A stretch of DNA of 64,000 nucleotides from an uncultured Bacteroidales bacterium (GCA_902798685.1 CADBXO010000019.1:35804-99803), one strand, 5' to 3'. Positions 46,148-55,808 are shown, counted from the first letter of the stretch. Notes: generated from the sequence alone by a model not told the origin. Program-made: numbers and translations.

Positions 46148-47599
46148 TCAGAATGTCCAGCCAATCTTGAGGGTTGTTACGTCGAGCCTTGCTTTGGGAT
46201 CGCCTGCGGGAGTGTCGAACAGGTTGCTGAAGTTGCCGATGAAATAGTCTTCAATGAAAATGTGACCGATCTTCATACCAAACATGAAATGCATTCCCCA
46301 CTGAAGGTCTGTGGTCTTGTAGTTCAGGTTCTCAAGTGATGAGTTGAATACGTAACGTGCATTGGCGCCCAAACCCATATAGATTCTTATTGACGGGTCA
46401 TTATTCTGCATGATCAGTGTTGCAGGAACTTCAATGGCAGTCTGATTGTATTTGAGTGCTGAACCGAACGGGTTTGTCGGGTCGGGGAAGTTGCTGTTTG
46501 CTGTTTCATAGAAAGCACCTATACGGTATCCCCACAAACTCTTGGCATTGTATTGGGCGGTAAAGCCGGCTGTCCAGCCGTATCTTCCTGTTGATGTCAG
46601 TTTGGCGTCAGGGAATGATATTCCGGAAACGGTATAGCCTGCGCTTACACCCAACTCAAAGGGCTTGACCCTGCCAGAGTGTATGGCGGCTATTTTTCCT
46701 GTACCTCCGAATTTCGGGTCCGATGCCATCTGCTCGGTTACCCTTGCAATGAAGCAGGTGATGCTCTCCAGTCCGTCATAGTCAATCAGGTCGGCGTCAT
46801 CGGCCGGCTTATGATACGGTGACTTGAGTCCTGTGAACACATGCAGTGTGGGAACGTTGTATTTCTTGGCAAAACTGCGGGTATCGGTGGCAGTCAGGAT
46901 GGCGGTCTCAAAATCCTCGATCTTGAGCTTGAGCTGGCCGGCATTGGCGTTCAACAGTTTCTTGCCGTCCTTGATAGTACCTGCACCCAGTATCTCCAGT
47001 TGGCCGTTCTTGGCGTACCAGCCCACCATGTCAATGCTCATCATGCACTTTACGTTACCTATGGTTCCGTCCTGTGACATCCTGTCGGCCAGTTCCTGAG
47101 AACCCCAGAGACCCTTCTCCTCGCCGTCAAATGCGGCAATGATTACGCTGCGCTTGAGCTTGCTCTGATTCTCCTTGAGCATACGTGCTATTTCAATGAG
47201 TGCGGTTGAGCCCGATGCGTTGTCATCGGCACCGTTACATATCTCACCGTTCTTATAACCTATGTGGTCAAAGTGGGCACCCAGCAGGATATATTCGTCT
47301 TTGAGCTCAGGGTCGTTTCCGGGAATGATACCTACCAGATTGGCCATGTTGAGTCCGTTTTTTGTGAAAGGCATCTCGAATCCTTCAGGCAGGAAGGGCT
47401 CAAGTCCCATCTGGTTCCACTCATTAAGGATGTAGGCGCGTGCCTTGACTCCGTCCTCTGATCCGGCCTCACGTCCGTGAAGTGAGTCCGATGCAAGATA
47501 ATAAAGGTGTTTCTCCAAACGTGCACGACGGTCTGTGTCCTGTGCATGTGCAAACTGGAAAGCCATGATGATGGCAAGTGAAAAGATTACTTTTTTCAT
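46148..47599 (-). CDS. M28-family aminopeptidase fused to a C-terminal outer-membrane beta-barrel domain
   Basis: A 483-residue exported protein with a signal peptide (MKKVIFSLAIIMAFQFAHAQ). Residues about 25-310 are a dinuclear zinc M28 peptidase with every ligand visible: GAHFDHIG, CNGADDNASGSTA, AFDGEEKGLWGS, SIDMVGW and SPYHKPADDADLIDY. Residues about 320-483 change character: alternating hydrophobic and polar strands with aromatic girdle residues (FELGVSAGYTVSGISF, YGWTAGFTAQYNAKSLWGYRIGAFYE, YMGLGANARYVFN, MHFMFGMKIGHIFIEDYFIG) ending in a terminal Phe (LKIGWTF), as in PorT-type eight-stranded barrels. The barrel would anchor the peptidase to the outer membrane. There is no frameshift between the halves. 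Confidence 0.85.
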   Translation of the reverse strand: MKKVIFSLAIIMAFQFAHAQDTDRRARLEKHLYYLASDSLHGREAGSEDGVKARAYILNEWNQMGLEPFLPEGFEMPFTKNGLNMANLVGIIPGNDPELKDEYILLGAHFDHIGYKNGEICNGADDNASGSTALIEIARMLKENQSKLKRSVIIAAFDGEEKGLWGSQELADRMSQDGTIGNVKCMMSIDMVGWYAKNGQLEILGAGTIKDGKKLLNANAGQLKLKIEDFETAILTATDTRSFAKKYNVPTLHVFTGLKSPYHKPADDADLIDYDGLESITCFIARVTEQMASDPKFGGTGKIAAIHSGRVKPFELGVSAGYTVSGISFPDAKLTSTGRYGWTAGFTAQYNAKSLWGYRIGAFYETANSNFPDPTNPFGSALKYNQTAIEVPATLIMQNNDPSIRIYMGLGANARYVFNSSLENLNYKTTDLQWGMHFMFGMKIGHIFIEDYFIGNFSNLFDTPAGDPKARLDVTTLKIGWTF

Positions 47600-47657
47600 A
47601 ATACAATAGTTGTTGATAATCGGTCGTTTGTTGGTGTACTAATATGCTAATACACCG

Positions 47658-47665
47658 CAAAGATA
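47658..47665 (-). promoter_or_regulatory. -7 box of the M28 peptidase promoter
   Basis: Minus-strand TATCTTTG matches TAnnTTTG; leader of about 50 nt. Confidence 0.7.
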
Positions 47666-47711
47666 TAGAGCATTTCCTTATCCGCAATATCATTAACACA
47701 TTTTAACTTGA

Positions 47712-49082
47712 TTAGAGCAGAATGTTGCTCAGCATGATTACGATGATGATTATGGGGGCTACCCATTTGACCATGAAATAGACGTATCGGAACATCCATG
47801 CGGGAGTCCTGGACGCACCGTGTCCGGTAAGCTCGTCCAGGAATTCGGCCTTTTTGATGCGCCAGCCGGCAAACAATACCATTATGAGGCTGCCCATGGT
47901 TATAAGCACATCCGATGAAATCACATCAAAGAAGTCAAAGATGTTCATGCCGGCCAGGGTTATGCCTGAGAGCGTGCCCTGAGACAGTGAGCAGATGCAG
48001 CCCAGCAAGATGATTATGATCATGCTTACCGATACCGCCCTGTTGCGTGACAGATGCCACTCCTCAATGAAATAAGCCACAATCACCTCAAGCATTGATA
48101 TGGCCGATGTCACCGCGGCCAGAAGCAATGAGAGGAAGAACAGGATGGCAATGATACTGCCGCCGGGCATGGATGCAAAGACTCCGGGCAGGGTGATGAA
48201 CACCAGTCCGGGGCCGGCATTGATGGCCGGGGTGGTTCCGTTCATGAAGGCGATGGCGTAAACTGCCGGTATGATGGCCAGTCCGGCAATGATGGCGAAC
48301 AGGGTGTCAATGAGTCCGGTCGATACGGCTGTCATGGCAATGTCCTCCTTGGTCTTTACGTATGATCCGTAGGTGAGCAGTATGCCTATGCCTATGCTGA
48401 GAGACATGAACGCCTGGCCCAGCGCGGTAATGAGCACCTTGCCGTCTATCTTGCTGAAATCCGGTATGAGCAGGTATCTGGTACCCTCGGATGCGCCCGG
48501 CAGTGTGAGCGAGCGGATGGCAACCAGTATGATGGTGATGGAGAGTACGGTCATCATGGGTTTGGAGAAACGCTCAATTCCGTTCTTTACTCCGCCGAAG
48601 TTGGCAATGGCCGTTACCACCAGGAATACTCCGGTATATATCAGAGGCTCGTATGTGGAGCTTATGAATCCGCTGAACGTGCCGGAATAATCGGCCCCGG
48701 GATCAGTGAAATTGAAAATGCATGCCTGGGCCAGGTACTTTACTGACCAGCCACCCACAACGGTGTAGAAGGCCATGATGACGATGGGGGTGAGCAGGGT
48801 TATGAATCCGGCCCAGCGCCAGCGCGGAGCACCCAGGTTGTCATAGACACGGGTTACGTTGCTGCGGCATTTACGGCCAAGGGTTATCTCGGTCATAAGT
48901 ACCGGCAGGCAGATGGTGAGCAGAAGAATCAGATATACAAAGATGAAGGCACCGCCTCCGTTCTGAGCTGCCAGAAAGGGAAATCTCCACAGGTTACCAA
49001 GACCTACGGCCGAACCGGCCAGAGCCATTATCATTCCGAAATGGCTGTCAAAACGCTCTTTGCGTCTCTCTCTTCTCTCCAT
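47712..49082 (-). CDS. sodium-dependent transporter, NSS/SNF family
   Basis: A 456-residue inner-membrane protein with about 12 segments of the LeuT fold. Seen: GMIMALAGSAVGLGNLWRFPFLAAQNGGGAF, the conserved first helix with the sodium and substrate sites, FVYLILLLTICLPVLMTEITLG and MTVLSITIILVAIRSLT. Bacterial members import amino acids with sodium; the substrate is not evident. It lies 9 bp after the OFA transporter on the same strand. Confidence 0.92.
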   Translation of the reverse strand: MERRERRKERFDSHFGMIMALAGSAVGLGNLWRFPFLAAQNGGGAFIFVYLILLLTICLPVLMTEITLGRKCRSNVTRVYDNLGAPRWRWAGFITLLTPIVIMAFYTVVGGWSVKYLAQACIFNFTDPGADYSGTFSGFISSTYEPLIYTGVFLVVTAIANFGGVKNGIERFSKPMMTVLSITIILVAIRSLTLPGASEGTRYLLIPDFSKIDGKVLITALGQAFMSLSIGIGILLTYGSYVKTKEDIAMTAVSTGLIDTLFAIIAGLAIIPAVYAIAFMNGTTPAINAGPGLVFITLPGVFASMPGGSIIAILFFLSLLLAAVTSAISMLEVIVAYFIEEWHLSRNRAVSVSMIIIILLGCICSLSQGTLSGITLAGMNIFDFFDVISSDVLITMGSLIMVLFAGWRIKKAEFLDELTGHGASRTPAWMFRYVYFMVKWVAPIIIIVIMLSNILL

Positions 49083-49091
49083 CAGCTGTGA

Positions 49092-50465
49092 TTACTGCTT
49101 GATGTTGGGCTCCTCCAGTCCGTAACCCTCCTTCTTGTCAACTGCCTTGAGGCGCAGGGCAAGCAGCAGGGCAACAATGCCGAACAGGGCGAAAATGACC
49201 ATCGGAAGGGTGTAGTTGTACTGTGTAACCTCGGCGCCGTTTACAAGGCGTGTACCGGCTTTGCAGTACTTGTCAAGGATACCGCCTATGAGCAGGGGTA
49301 CGAATCCGAGTCCGATGTTCTGAACCCAGAATATGAGTGCGTAGGCAGAGCCGACAAGCTTCTGAGGTATGATCTTGGGAACGCTGGGCCACATGGCTGA
49401 CGGTACAAGTGAGAAGGCCACACCAAGGATGATCATGATGAATGCGGCGAACCACCAGTAGTTGAGCAGCGGCAGGGCGAACAGCACGTGTACCAGTATG
49501 AGCAGCAGTGAACCTATGATCATGATGGTTGCACCCTTACCCTTCTTGTCATAGATGCCGCCGAAGAGCGGGGTCATGATAAGGTTGCCGAAAGGAATGA
49601 GGCTGGGTATGATACCTGCCAGGGTGGTACTTACACCGTACTTGTTCTCCATAAGTGAAGCGGCGTATTTCATGAAGGGGAATACGGCTGAGTAGAACAT
49701 GAGACAGAGCAGTGCGATGAGCCAGAATCCGCGGTTGGTGATGATAAGCTTGAGGTCCTTAACCTTGAAGATATCATCGGACTCACCATTCTCAAGAGCA
49801 ACCTCGGCGTCGAACTTCTTGTCCATTCCGCAGAATACCAGATAAGCCAGAAGGCCGATGCACAGCAGAACGGCTGAGAAGAGCAGAGGTGCTGACAGGG
49901 AGAAATGCTTAACGATCATGGGGCTGAACACCAGGGCGGCGGCTGTACCCAGACGGGCAACTGCTACCTGAACACCCATGGCCAGAGCCAGCTCCTTGCC
50001 GGCGAACCACTTGGTGATGACCTTTGAGACGGTGATTCCGCAGTTCTCGGTACCTACGGCGAATATGGCGTAACCAAGGCATGCTACGAATACCTGAGTG
50101 CGCATTCCGAATACGGTTCCGGCCTCGGCACCCGGTGATATGTAATTGACTGCATAGTATTTGATCAGGGCACCTGCAAACATCAGGATGCAGGTGATGA
50201 TTCCGGTGAACCTGACACCCATCTTGTCCAGTATGATACCGCCGAATATGAGCATGAACAGGAATACGTTGAACCAGCAGTAGGCCCAGTTGAACTGTCC
50301 GAACTCAAGGCTGGTCCATCCCATCTGCTCCTCGAGCATGGTCATTAGGGGTGAAAGGGCATCGGTCAGGAAGTAACCCCACATCATTGTGAACGATACG
50401 ATAATAAGGGCCGCCCAGCGTGCGCCCTTGCTATCACTGATTTTCTTACTTACAGTCTGTGACAT
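49092..50465 (-). CDS. OFA-family MFS transporter
   Basis: A 457-residue 12-segment major facilitator resembling the oxalate/formate antiporter and monocarboxylate group (RWAALIIVSFTMMWGYFLTDALSPLM, GGIILDKMGVRFTG, ALAMGVQVAVARLGTA, MTPLFGGIYDKKGKGATIM). Substrate unknown, probably a small organic anion. It probably forms an operon with the NSS gene downstream. Its promoter is interlocked with the purB promoter. Confidence 0.86.
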   Translation of the reverse strand: MSQTVSKKISDSKGARWAALIIVSFTMMWGYFLTDALSPLMTMLEEQMGWTSLEFGQFNWAYCWFNVFLFMLIFGGIILDKMGVRFTGIITCILMFAGALIKYYAVNYISPGAEAGTVFGMRTQVFVACLGYAIFAVGTENCGITVSKVITKWFAGKELALAMGVQVAVARLGTAAALVFSPMIVKHFSLSAPLLFSAVLLCIGLLAYLVFCGMDKKFDAEVALENGESDDIFKVKDLKLIITNRGFWLIALLCLMFYSAVFPFMKYAASLMENKYGVSTTLAGIIPSLIPFGNLIMTPLFGGIYDKKGKGATIMIIGSLLLILVHVLFALPLLNYWWFAAFIMIILGVAFSLVPSAMWPSVPKIIPQKLVGSAYALIFWVQNIGLGFVPLLIGGILDKYCKAGTRLVNGAEVTQYNYTLPMVIFALFGIVALLLALRLKAVDKKEGYGLEEPNIKQ

Positions 50466-50486
50466 ATTTTAATATTTTATGAGGTG

Positions 50487-50494
50487 CAAAATTA
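50487..50494 (-). promoter_or_regulatory. -7 box of the OFA-NSS operon
   Basis: Minus-strand TAATTTTG matches TAnnTTTG; only 12 bp from the purB box on the other strand. Confidence 0.65.
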
Positions 50495-50506
50495 TGAATT
50501 TCTTAT

Positions 50507-50514
50507 TAATTTTG
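50507..50514 (+). promoter_or_regulatory. -7 box of the purB promoter
   Basis: TAATTTTG matches TAnnTTTG. It places the transcript start near 50521 and so excludes the in-frame ATG at 50484. Confidence 0.68.
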
Positions 50515-50588
50515 CAGCGCTGCTGAGAAGCAGATTGAGTGATACCCAAAATTTATTGAAAGAGGATAACTTAGAAGATTTTTTTAAA

Positions 50589-51900
50589 GTGAATTTAGAC
50601 GTACTAACCGCCGTGTCACCGATAGATGGACGTTACCACGGCAAAACACAGGAACTCGCGTCCTATTTTTCAGAGTTTGCACTGATAAAGTATAGAGTAA
50701 GAGTTGAAATCGAATACTTTACAGCACTTTGTGAATTCCAACTTCCCCAGCTGGCAGGAGTTTCACGCGCATCACTTGACGGCCTCCGTCAGATCTGGCA
50801 GAACTTCAGCGAGGAGGATGCAGCTCATATCAAGGACATAGAGAAGGTTACCAACCACGACGTAAAAGCGGTTGAGTATTTCATAAAAGAGAAATTCGAC
50901 CTTGTTGAGGAACTTATTCCCTACAAGGAGTTCATACACTTCGGACTTACATCACAGGATATAAACAACACCTCAGTGCCCCTGATGATCAAGGAGGCTC
51001 TTGAGAATGTCTACTATCCCGCAATCCAGTCACTTATTGACAAACTTGAGGAGTACGCACAGCGCTGGAAGGATGTTCCCATGCTGGCACGTACCCACGG
51101 ACAGCCCGCTTCACCCACACGTCTGGGTAAGGAGATCGAGGTGTTCGCATACCGTATGCGCGAGCAGCTCTCACAGCTCAAGGCAGTTCCCATGTCAGCC
51201 AAGTTCGGCGGTGCCACCGGTAACTTCAACGCTCACCATGTGGCTTATCCCCAGATTGACTGGAAGGCATTCGGCGCCAAGTTCCTGGCCGATAAGCTGG
51301 GACTCAAGCGTGAGGAGTATACCACACAGATCTCCAACTACGACAACCTGGCAGCCCTGTTCGATGCAATGAAGCGTCTGAACACCATCCAGATCGATAT
51401 GAACCGCGACTTCTGGCAGTACATATCAATGGAGTATTTCAACAATGCCTCACAAGGTCAATCCTATAGACTTTGAGAACGCCGAGGGTAACCTGGGTAT
51501 GGCCAACGCCATCCTGGAGCACCTGTCACGCAAGCTGCCGGTATCACGCCTGCAGCGTGACCTGACAGACTCAACCGTTATCCGTAACGTAGGTGTTCCC
51601 TTCGGCCATCAGATGATTGCCATTGCCAGCTCACTCAAGGGTCTGGGCAAGCTGCTCATCAACGAGCAGAAGATTGCGGCCGATCTGGACGGATGCTGGA
51701 GCGTGGTAGCCGAGGCTATCCAGACCATCCTGCGCCGTGAGGGATATCCGCATCCCTATGAGGCACTCAAGGCCCTTACAAGAACCAATAGTCAAGTTAC
51801 ACGTGAGTCAATCAGCGAATTTATAGACGGACTGAACGTAAACGATAATATTAAAAAAGAACTTAAAGCCATAACGCCTGGCAACTATTTCGGCGTGTGA
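50589..51900 (+). pseudogene. purB: adenylosuccinate lyase gene with a frameshifting internal deletion
   Basis: PurB cleaves SAICAR and adenylosuccinate in purine synthesis. The first part reads VNLDVLTAVSPIDGRYHGKT to ISMEYFN in one frame, with a GTG start at 50589. The remainder reads MPHKVNPIDFENAEGNLGMAN to the end in another frame from 51445. At the junction one base separates FN from MPHKVNP, where 12 residues are expected, including the catalytic-loop serines of the superfamily signature (GSSxMPxKxNP). This means 35 bp are missing. Restoring them gives 448 residues, the normal length. As written, the first frame stops after 12 aberrant residues at 51476 and lacks the active-site loop. 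Either a true lesion or an assembly error. Confidence 0.88.
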
Positions 51901-51967
51901 TAGTTAAACAAAAAATCTAAATCATTGACCCGAAGCCGTGATGGCTTCACCTTAAACAGTTACAATT

Positions 51968-53350
51968 ATGATGGAAACAGAGAATGGAAACAGATTCTAC
52001 GACGAGAGCGGGAATCAGGAACAGGAGAACAGCTTCAACAGGTTTAACGGCAACTCCGATGACAACAACCAGAATGCTAACCGCCGCGAAGGTCGCCCCC
52101 GTTTTGTGAGGGTGGAGTACAACAATCGTCCCCAGTATTCAAGAGTAGAGCGTCCGCAGCGCCAGGATGGTGAGCAGGGCTACAATCAGGATCGCCCCCG
52201 CCGTCAGTACGGACAGAATTATGGAGATCAGCAGGGCTACGGTCAGAACCGCCAGGGCGGTTACCAGAACCGTGGATACAATAATAACCGTCAGGGTTAC
52301 GGACAGCAGCGTTACGGCCAGAACCGCCAGTTCAACAACGGCGAGGAGGGTCAGCCCCGTTTCTACAGGGAGCGTGTCCAGGGCCAGAACGGTGAAGTTA
52401 ATGATGGCGGCTACCAGCGTCAGGGCGGCTACGGCCAGCGCCAGGGTGGTTACGGCCAGCGTCAGGGCGGTTACGGCCAGCGCCAGGGTGGCTATGGTCA
52501 GCGTCAGGGCGGCGGATTCCAGCGTCAGGGCGGCTACGGCCAGCAGGGCGGTTTCCGCAAACCCATGCAGAAGCGTCAGGATAACCGCAAGCGCATAGAG
52601 TATCAGGATGTAATTCACGATCCCGAGGAGGAGATACGTTTGAACAAGTACCTGGCAAATGCCGGTGTATGCTCACGTCGTGAGGCCGATGAGTTCATCC
52701 AGGCAGGTGTTGTAAAGGTTAACGGCCAGACCGTAACCGAGCTCGGCACCAAGGTACATCGCGGTGACAACGTACTGTTCCACGATCAGCTGGTAAGCAT
52801 CGAGCGCAAGATCTACATCCTGCTCAACAAGCCCAAGGATTGCGTTACCACAGTTGATGATCCTCAGGAGCGCAAGACAGTTATGGATTACATCAAGGGT
52901 GCCTGCAAGGAGCGCGTATATCCCGTAGGCCGTCTTGACCGCAATACAACAGGTGTTCTGCTTCTTACCAATGACGGTGAGATGGCAAGCCGCCTGACAC
53001 ACCCCAGATTCCTCAAGAAGAAGATCTATCATGCACGTCTGGACCGCGCCGTCAGCGCCGAGGATCTGCAGAAGCTTCTTGACGGTGTAAACATCGGCGA
53101 GGAAGAGGGCGATATCGTACGTGCCGATGAGGTAAGCTACGTTAACGATGACAAGACCCAGGTAGGCATTGAGATCCACTCAGGCCGCAACCGCGTGGTA
53201 CGTCGTATGTTCGACGCTCTGGGTTACCGCGTTACCAAGCTGGACCGCGTTCAGTTTGCAGGTCTTACCAAGAAGCGTCTGCGTCGCGGCGATTGGCGTT
53301 TCCTCACCGAGAAGGAGGTCAACATGCTCCGCATGGGTGCTTACGAATAA
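51968..53350 (+). CDS. RsuA/RluB-family rRNA pseudouridine synthase with Gln/Gly/Arg-rich N-terminal extension
   Basis: A 460-residue protein. Residues about 1-210 are low complexity, rich in N, R, Q, G and Y, with QGGYGQR repeats. From about 215 there is an S4 RNA-binding domain (IRLNKYLANAGVCSRREADEFIQAG), then the pseudouridine synthase domain with LNKPKDCVTTVDDP, the catalytic VYPVGRLDRNTTGVLLLTNDG, KIYHARL and HSGRNRVVRRMFDALGY. Family members modify 23S or 16S rRNA. A disordered RGG-like head is common in Bacteroidota forms and probably adds RNA affinity. Confidence 0.9.
   Translation: MMETENGNRFYDESGNQEQENSFNRFNGNSDDNNQNANRREGRPRFVRVEYNNRPQYSRVERPQRQDGEQGYNQDRPRRQYGQNYGDQQGYGQNRQGGYQNRGYNNNRQGYGQQRYGQNRQFNNGEEGQPRFYRERVQGQNGEVNDGGYQRQGGYGQRQGGYGQRQGGYGQRQGGYGQRQGGGFQRQGGYGQQGGFRKPMQKRQDNRKRIEYQDVIHDPEEEIRLNKYLANAGVCSRREADEFIQAGVVKVNGQTVTELGTKVHRGDNVLFHDQLVSIERKIYILLNKPKDCVTTVDDPQERKTVMDYIKGACKERVYPVGRLDRNTTGVLLLTNDGEMASRLTHPRFLKKKIYHARLDRAVSAEDLQKLLDGVNIGEEEGDIVRADEVSYVNDDKTQVGIEIHSGRNRVVRRMFDALGYRVTKLDRVQFAGLTKKRLRRGDWRFLTEKEVNMLRMGAYE
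52411..52553 (+). repeat. 21-bp coding tandem repeats
   Basis: About six imperfect 21-bp units encoding QGGYGQR (one unit altered to GGGFQR), inside the disordered head of the pseudouridine synthase. Synonymous differences between units (GGC/GGT, TAC/TAT, CGC/CGT) mean the protein repeat is kept more strictly than the DNA. Confidence 0.88.
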
Positions 53351-53375
53351 TTAATCACGAATTAAATCTAAAACA

Positions 53376-54821
53376 ATGGATATCAAGAGAACAAGGATTG
53401 TTGACCTCCTTAAGCGTACCGATTACGGTCAGGAGGTTGTCGTCAAAGGTTGGGTAAGAACAAAGCGTGGCAGCAAGAGCGTGAACTTCATTGCTCTCAA
53501 TGACGGCTCGACAATCAAGAATGTTCAGATAGTAGCTGACCTCGAGAAGTTCAGCGACGAGCTGATGAAGCAGATCACCACCGGTGCATGCCTTAGTGTA
53601 AAGGGTACCATGGTTGAGAGCATCGGCTCAGGTCAGGCTGTCGAGGTTCAGGCTACCGATATTGAGGTTCTGGGTCTGTGCGGTGATGACTATCCCATGC
53701 AGAAGAAGGGCCAGACATTCGAGTATATGCGTCAGCATGCCCACATGCGTCTGCGCACCAATACATTCGGTGCTGTGATGCGTATCCGTCACAACATGGC
53801 AATGGCCATCCACACCTATTTCCATGAGCATGGATTCTTCTATTTCCACACTCCGCTTATCACAGCAAGTGACTGCGAGGGTGCAGGTAACATGTTCCAG
53901 GTAACCACCAAGAACCTCTATGACCTCAAGAAGGATGATCAGGGTAAGATTATCTATGATGATGATTTCTTCGGTCAGCAGACTTCACTTACCGTAAGCG
54001 GTCAGCTGGAGGGTGAGCTTGGTGCAACCGCTCTGGGTGCCATCTATACTTTCGGTCCTACATTCCGTGCCGAGAACTCCAACACTCCGCGCCATCTGGC
54101 CGAGTTCTGGATGATTGAGCCCGAGATTGCTTTCCTGGACCAGGAGGAGCTGATGGACCTTGAGGAGGACTTCATCAAGTACTGCGTAAAGTGGGCACTC
54201 GACCACTGCCAGGATGATCTGGAGTTCCTCAACAACATGATTGACAAGACCCTGCTGGAGCGTCTCAATGGCGTACTCAAGGAGAGCTTTGTACGTCTTA
54301 CCTACACCGAGGGTATTAACATCCTTCAGGAGGCCATCAAGAACGGTAAGAAGTTTGAGTTCCCATGCAACTGGGGTGATGACCTGGCTTCAGAGCATGA
54401 GCGTTTCCTCGTAGAGGAGCACTTCAAGAAGCCCGTTATCATGACTGACTATCCTACAGCCATCAAGTCATTCTACATGAAGCAGAATGAGGCTACTGCC
54501 GATGGCGGTTCAATAGGTTATCACGGTGTAAAGGCTCCCGCATCAACAATGCAGGGTACCGACGTTCTGTTCCCGCAGATAGGTGAGATCATCGGCGGTT
54601 CAGTACGTGAGGCCGATTATGATAAGCTGATGGGTGAGATCAACCGTCGTCAGATGGATATGACTCATCTGTGGTGGTATCTGGATACCCGCCGCTGGGG
54701 TTCATGCCCGCACGCCGGATTCGGTCTGGGCTTTGAGCGCCTGATTCTGTTCGTAACAGGAATGCAGAACATTAGAGATGTGATCCCGTTCCCAAGAACA
54801 CCGCGTTCAGCAGAATTCTAA
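53376..54821 (+). CDS. asnS: asparaginyl-tRNA synthetase
   Basis: Class IIb synthetase, 481 residues. It has an N-terminal OB-fold anticodon-binding domain ([21 protein letters not shown]) and the catalytic core with motif 2 [21 protein letters not shown], an Asn-specific [16 protein letters not shown] segment, and motif 3 [12 protein letters not shown]. Full length. It follows the pseudouridine synthase by 25 bp. Confidence 0.97.
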   Translation: MDIKRTRIVDLLKRTDYGQEVVVKGWVRTKRGSKSVNFIALNDGSTIKNVQIVADLEKFSDELMKQITTGACLSVKGTMVESIGSGQAVEVQATDIEVLGLCGDDYPMQKKGQTFEYMRQHAHMRLRTNTFGAVMRIRHNMAMAIHTYFHEHGFFYFHTPLITASDCEGAGNMFQVTTKNLYDLKKDDQGKIIYDDDFFGQQTSLTVSGQLEGELGATALGAIYTFGPTFRAENSNTPRHLAEFWMIEPEIAFLDQEELMDLEEDFIKYCVKWALDHCQDDLEFLNNMIDKTLLERLNGVLKESFVRLTYTEGINILQEAIKNGKKFEFPCNWGDDLASEHERFLVEEHFKKPVIMTDYPTAIKSFYMKQNEATADGGSIGYHGVKAPASTMQGTDVLFPQIGEIIGGSVREADYDKLMGEINRRQMDMTHLWWYLDTRRWGSCPHAGFGLGFERLILFVTGMQNIRDVIPFPRTPRSAEF

Positions 54822-54823
54822 AT

Positions 54824-54857
54824 AAAAAACTCCGGTTCGTTTGAATCGGAGTTTTTT
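54824..54857. terminator. terminator between asnS and the Gate-domain gene
   Basis: An 11-bp stem AACTCCGGTTC / GAATCGGAGTT with one G-T pair and a 4-base loop, flanked by A and T runs; suits both convergent genes. Confidence 0.9.
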
Positions 54858-54858
54858 A

Positions 54859-55791
54859 TTATCGTGCTGTAAGTTTGAAGTAGAGCCTTAGCGACCAGGC
54901 TAGGACTGTTACCATGCCCCAGCGGAATAGAAGCATCCAGTACCACATGCCGCCCACGGCAGCAAAGAGCATCAGGTCCTCCAGGTTACTGTGAGAGATG
55001 CCGATGTGTGTATTGAGCAGGCGTATGCTTTTGTCCGATATCTGACCGCGCTCCATCTCATCCATGATTGCGGCCGATCCGTACGACAGGCCCACAACGT
55101 TGGCTACGATCCATAGGAACGATGTCTCCTTGGGCAGGCCGAACAGAGTGAGCAGCGGGCTAAACAGGCGTGATATCCAGTTCATGATACCGTACTCGTA
55201 AAATGCGCGCTGTATGATGTTGAGCAGCGTGATAAGCACCGTCATCCATACGGCCAGTTTCATCAGCCCCTTGAACCATACCATGAACATGGGCCAGAAT
55301 TCACCCTGTATCTGGAAGAACGGAATCTCTGATAGGTTTACTGCTGCGGCATCATACACGGGACGTCCCGGCAGAACCAGGTTCATAATTATGCCTAATG
55401 CAATAGAGCCAAAAGTACGTATGAGTACCGTATAGAGAGCCGGAGCTCCGGTCTTTTTCTGGACTGCCGTCTCCACCACCATGGCGTGTGCTGCCAGTGT
55501 CATGGTACCCAGTATGGTAATCTGGCGCGCAGTAAGGTCTATGGTCGATACCACTGCAATGCAAGAGTAAACATTGATGAAATATCCGCTCACATAAGCC
55601 AGCGATGCATCACCCGGCAGTCCGAAAATCCTGAAAACGGGACTTACAGCCGCAGCTATCCAAGCCAGTATACCTGTATATTTGAGCAGAAACATTATAA
55701 AAGAAACGATGGCGGTTATCTTGAATATCCACCAGATAGTTTTCATCGCCCTTGGCACCGCCTGGCGAACAATTCTCTTGAGTTTTTCCAT
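54859..55791 (-). CDS. nucleoside-recognition (Gate) domain membrane protein, SpmA/SpmB-like
   Basis: A 310-residue inner-membrane protein with about eight hydrophobic segments and two Gate-type halves (IWWIFKITAIVSFIMFLLKYTGILAWIAAAVSPVFRIFGLPGDASL and the later ISRLFSPLLTLFGLPKETSFL). Both halves carry the FGLP motif typical of the spore-maturation/FeoB gate fold. Bacteroidota homologues have no sporulation role; a transport function is likely but the substrate is unknown. The ATG at 55791 is chosen because the -7 box at 55801-55808 leaves no room for an earlier one. Confidence 0.85.
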   Translation of the reverse strand: MEKLKRIVRQAVPRAMKTIWWIFKITAIVSFIMFLLKYTGILAWIAAAVSPVFRIFGLPGDASLAYVSGYFINVYSCIAVVSTIDLTARQITILGTMTLAAHAMVVETAVQKKTGAPALYTVLIRTFGSIALGIIMNLVLPGRPVYDAAAVNLSEIPFFQIQGEFWPMFMVWFKGLMKLAVWMTVLITLLNIIQRAFYEYGIMNWISRLFSPLLTLFGLPKETSFLWIVANVVGLSYGSAAIMDEMERGQISDKSIRLLNTHIGISHSNLEDLMLFAAVGGMWYWMLLFRWGMVTVLAWSLRLYFKLTAR

Positions 55792-55800
55792 AATCGGCCG

Positions 55801-55808
55801 CAAAGATA
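55801..55808 (-). promoter_or_regulatory. -7 box of the Gate-domain gene
   Basis: Minus-strand TATCTTTG matches TAnnTTTG, 9 bp before the ATG, so the mRNA is nearly leaderless. Confidence 0.65.

Noticed and set aside
51445-51900. PurB C-terminal part as a separate gene starting at MPHKVNP
   Set aside because: That ATG is an internal methionine of the conserved superfamily signature; the piece has no promoter and cannot fold alone as a lyase.
52411-52553. Regular 21-bp repeats as a CRISPR-like array
   Set aside because: Units are directly adjacent with no spacers and lie in frame inside a protein gene; no cas genes.
52139-52618. Minus-strand open frame of 159 codons opposite the pseudouridine synthase head
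   Set aside because: A by-product of the antisense reading of the QGGYGQR repeat; Leu/Thr/Ala-only composition and no independent signals.
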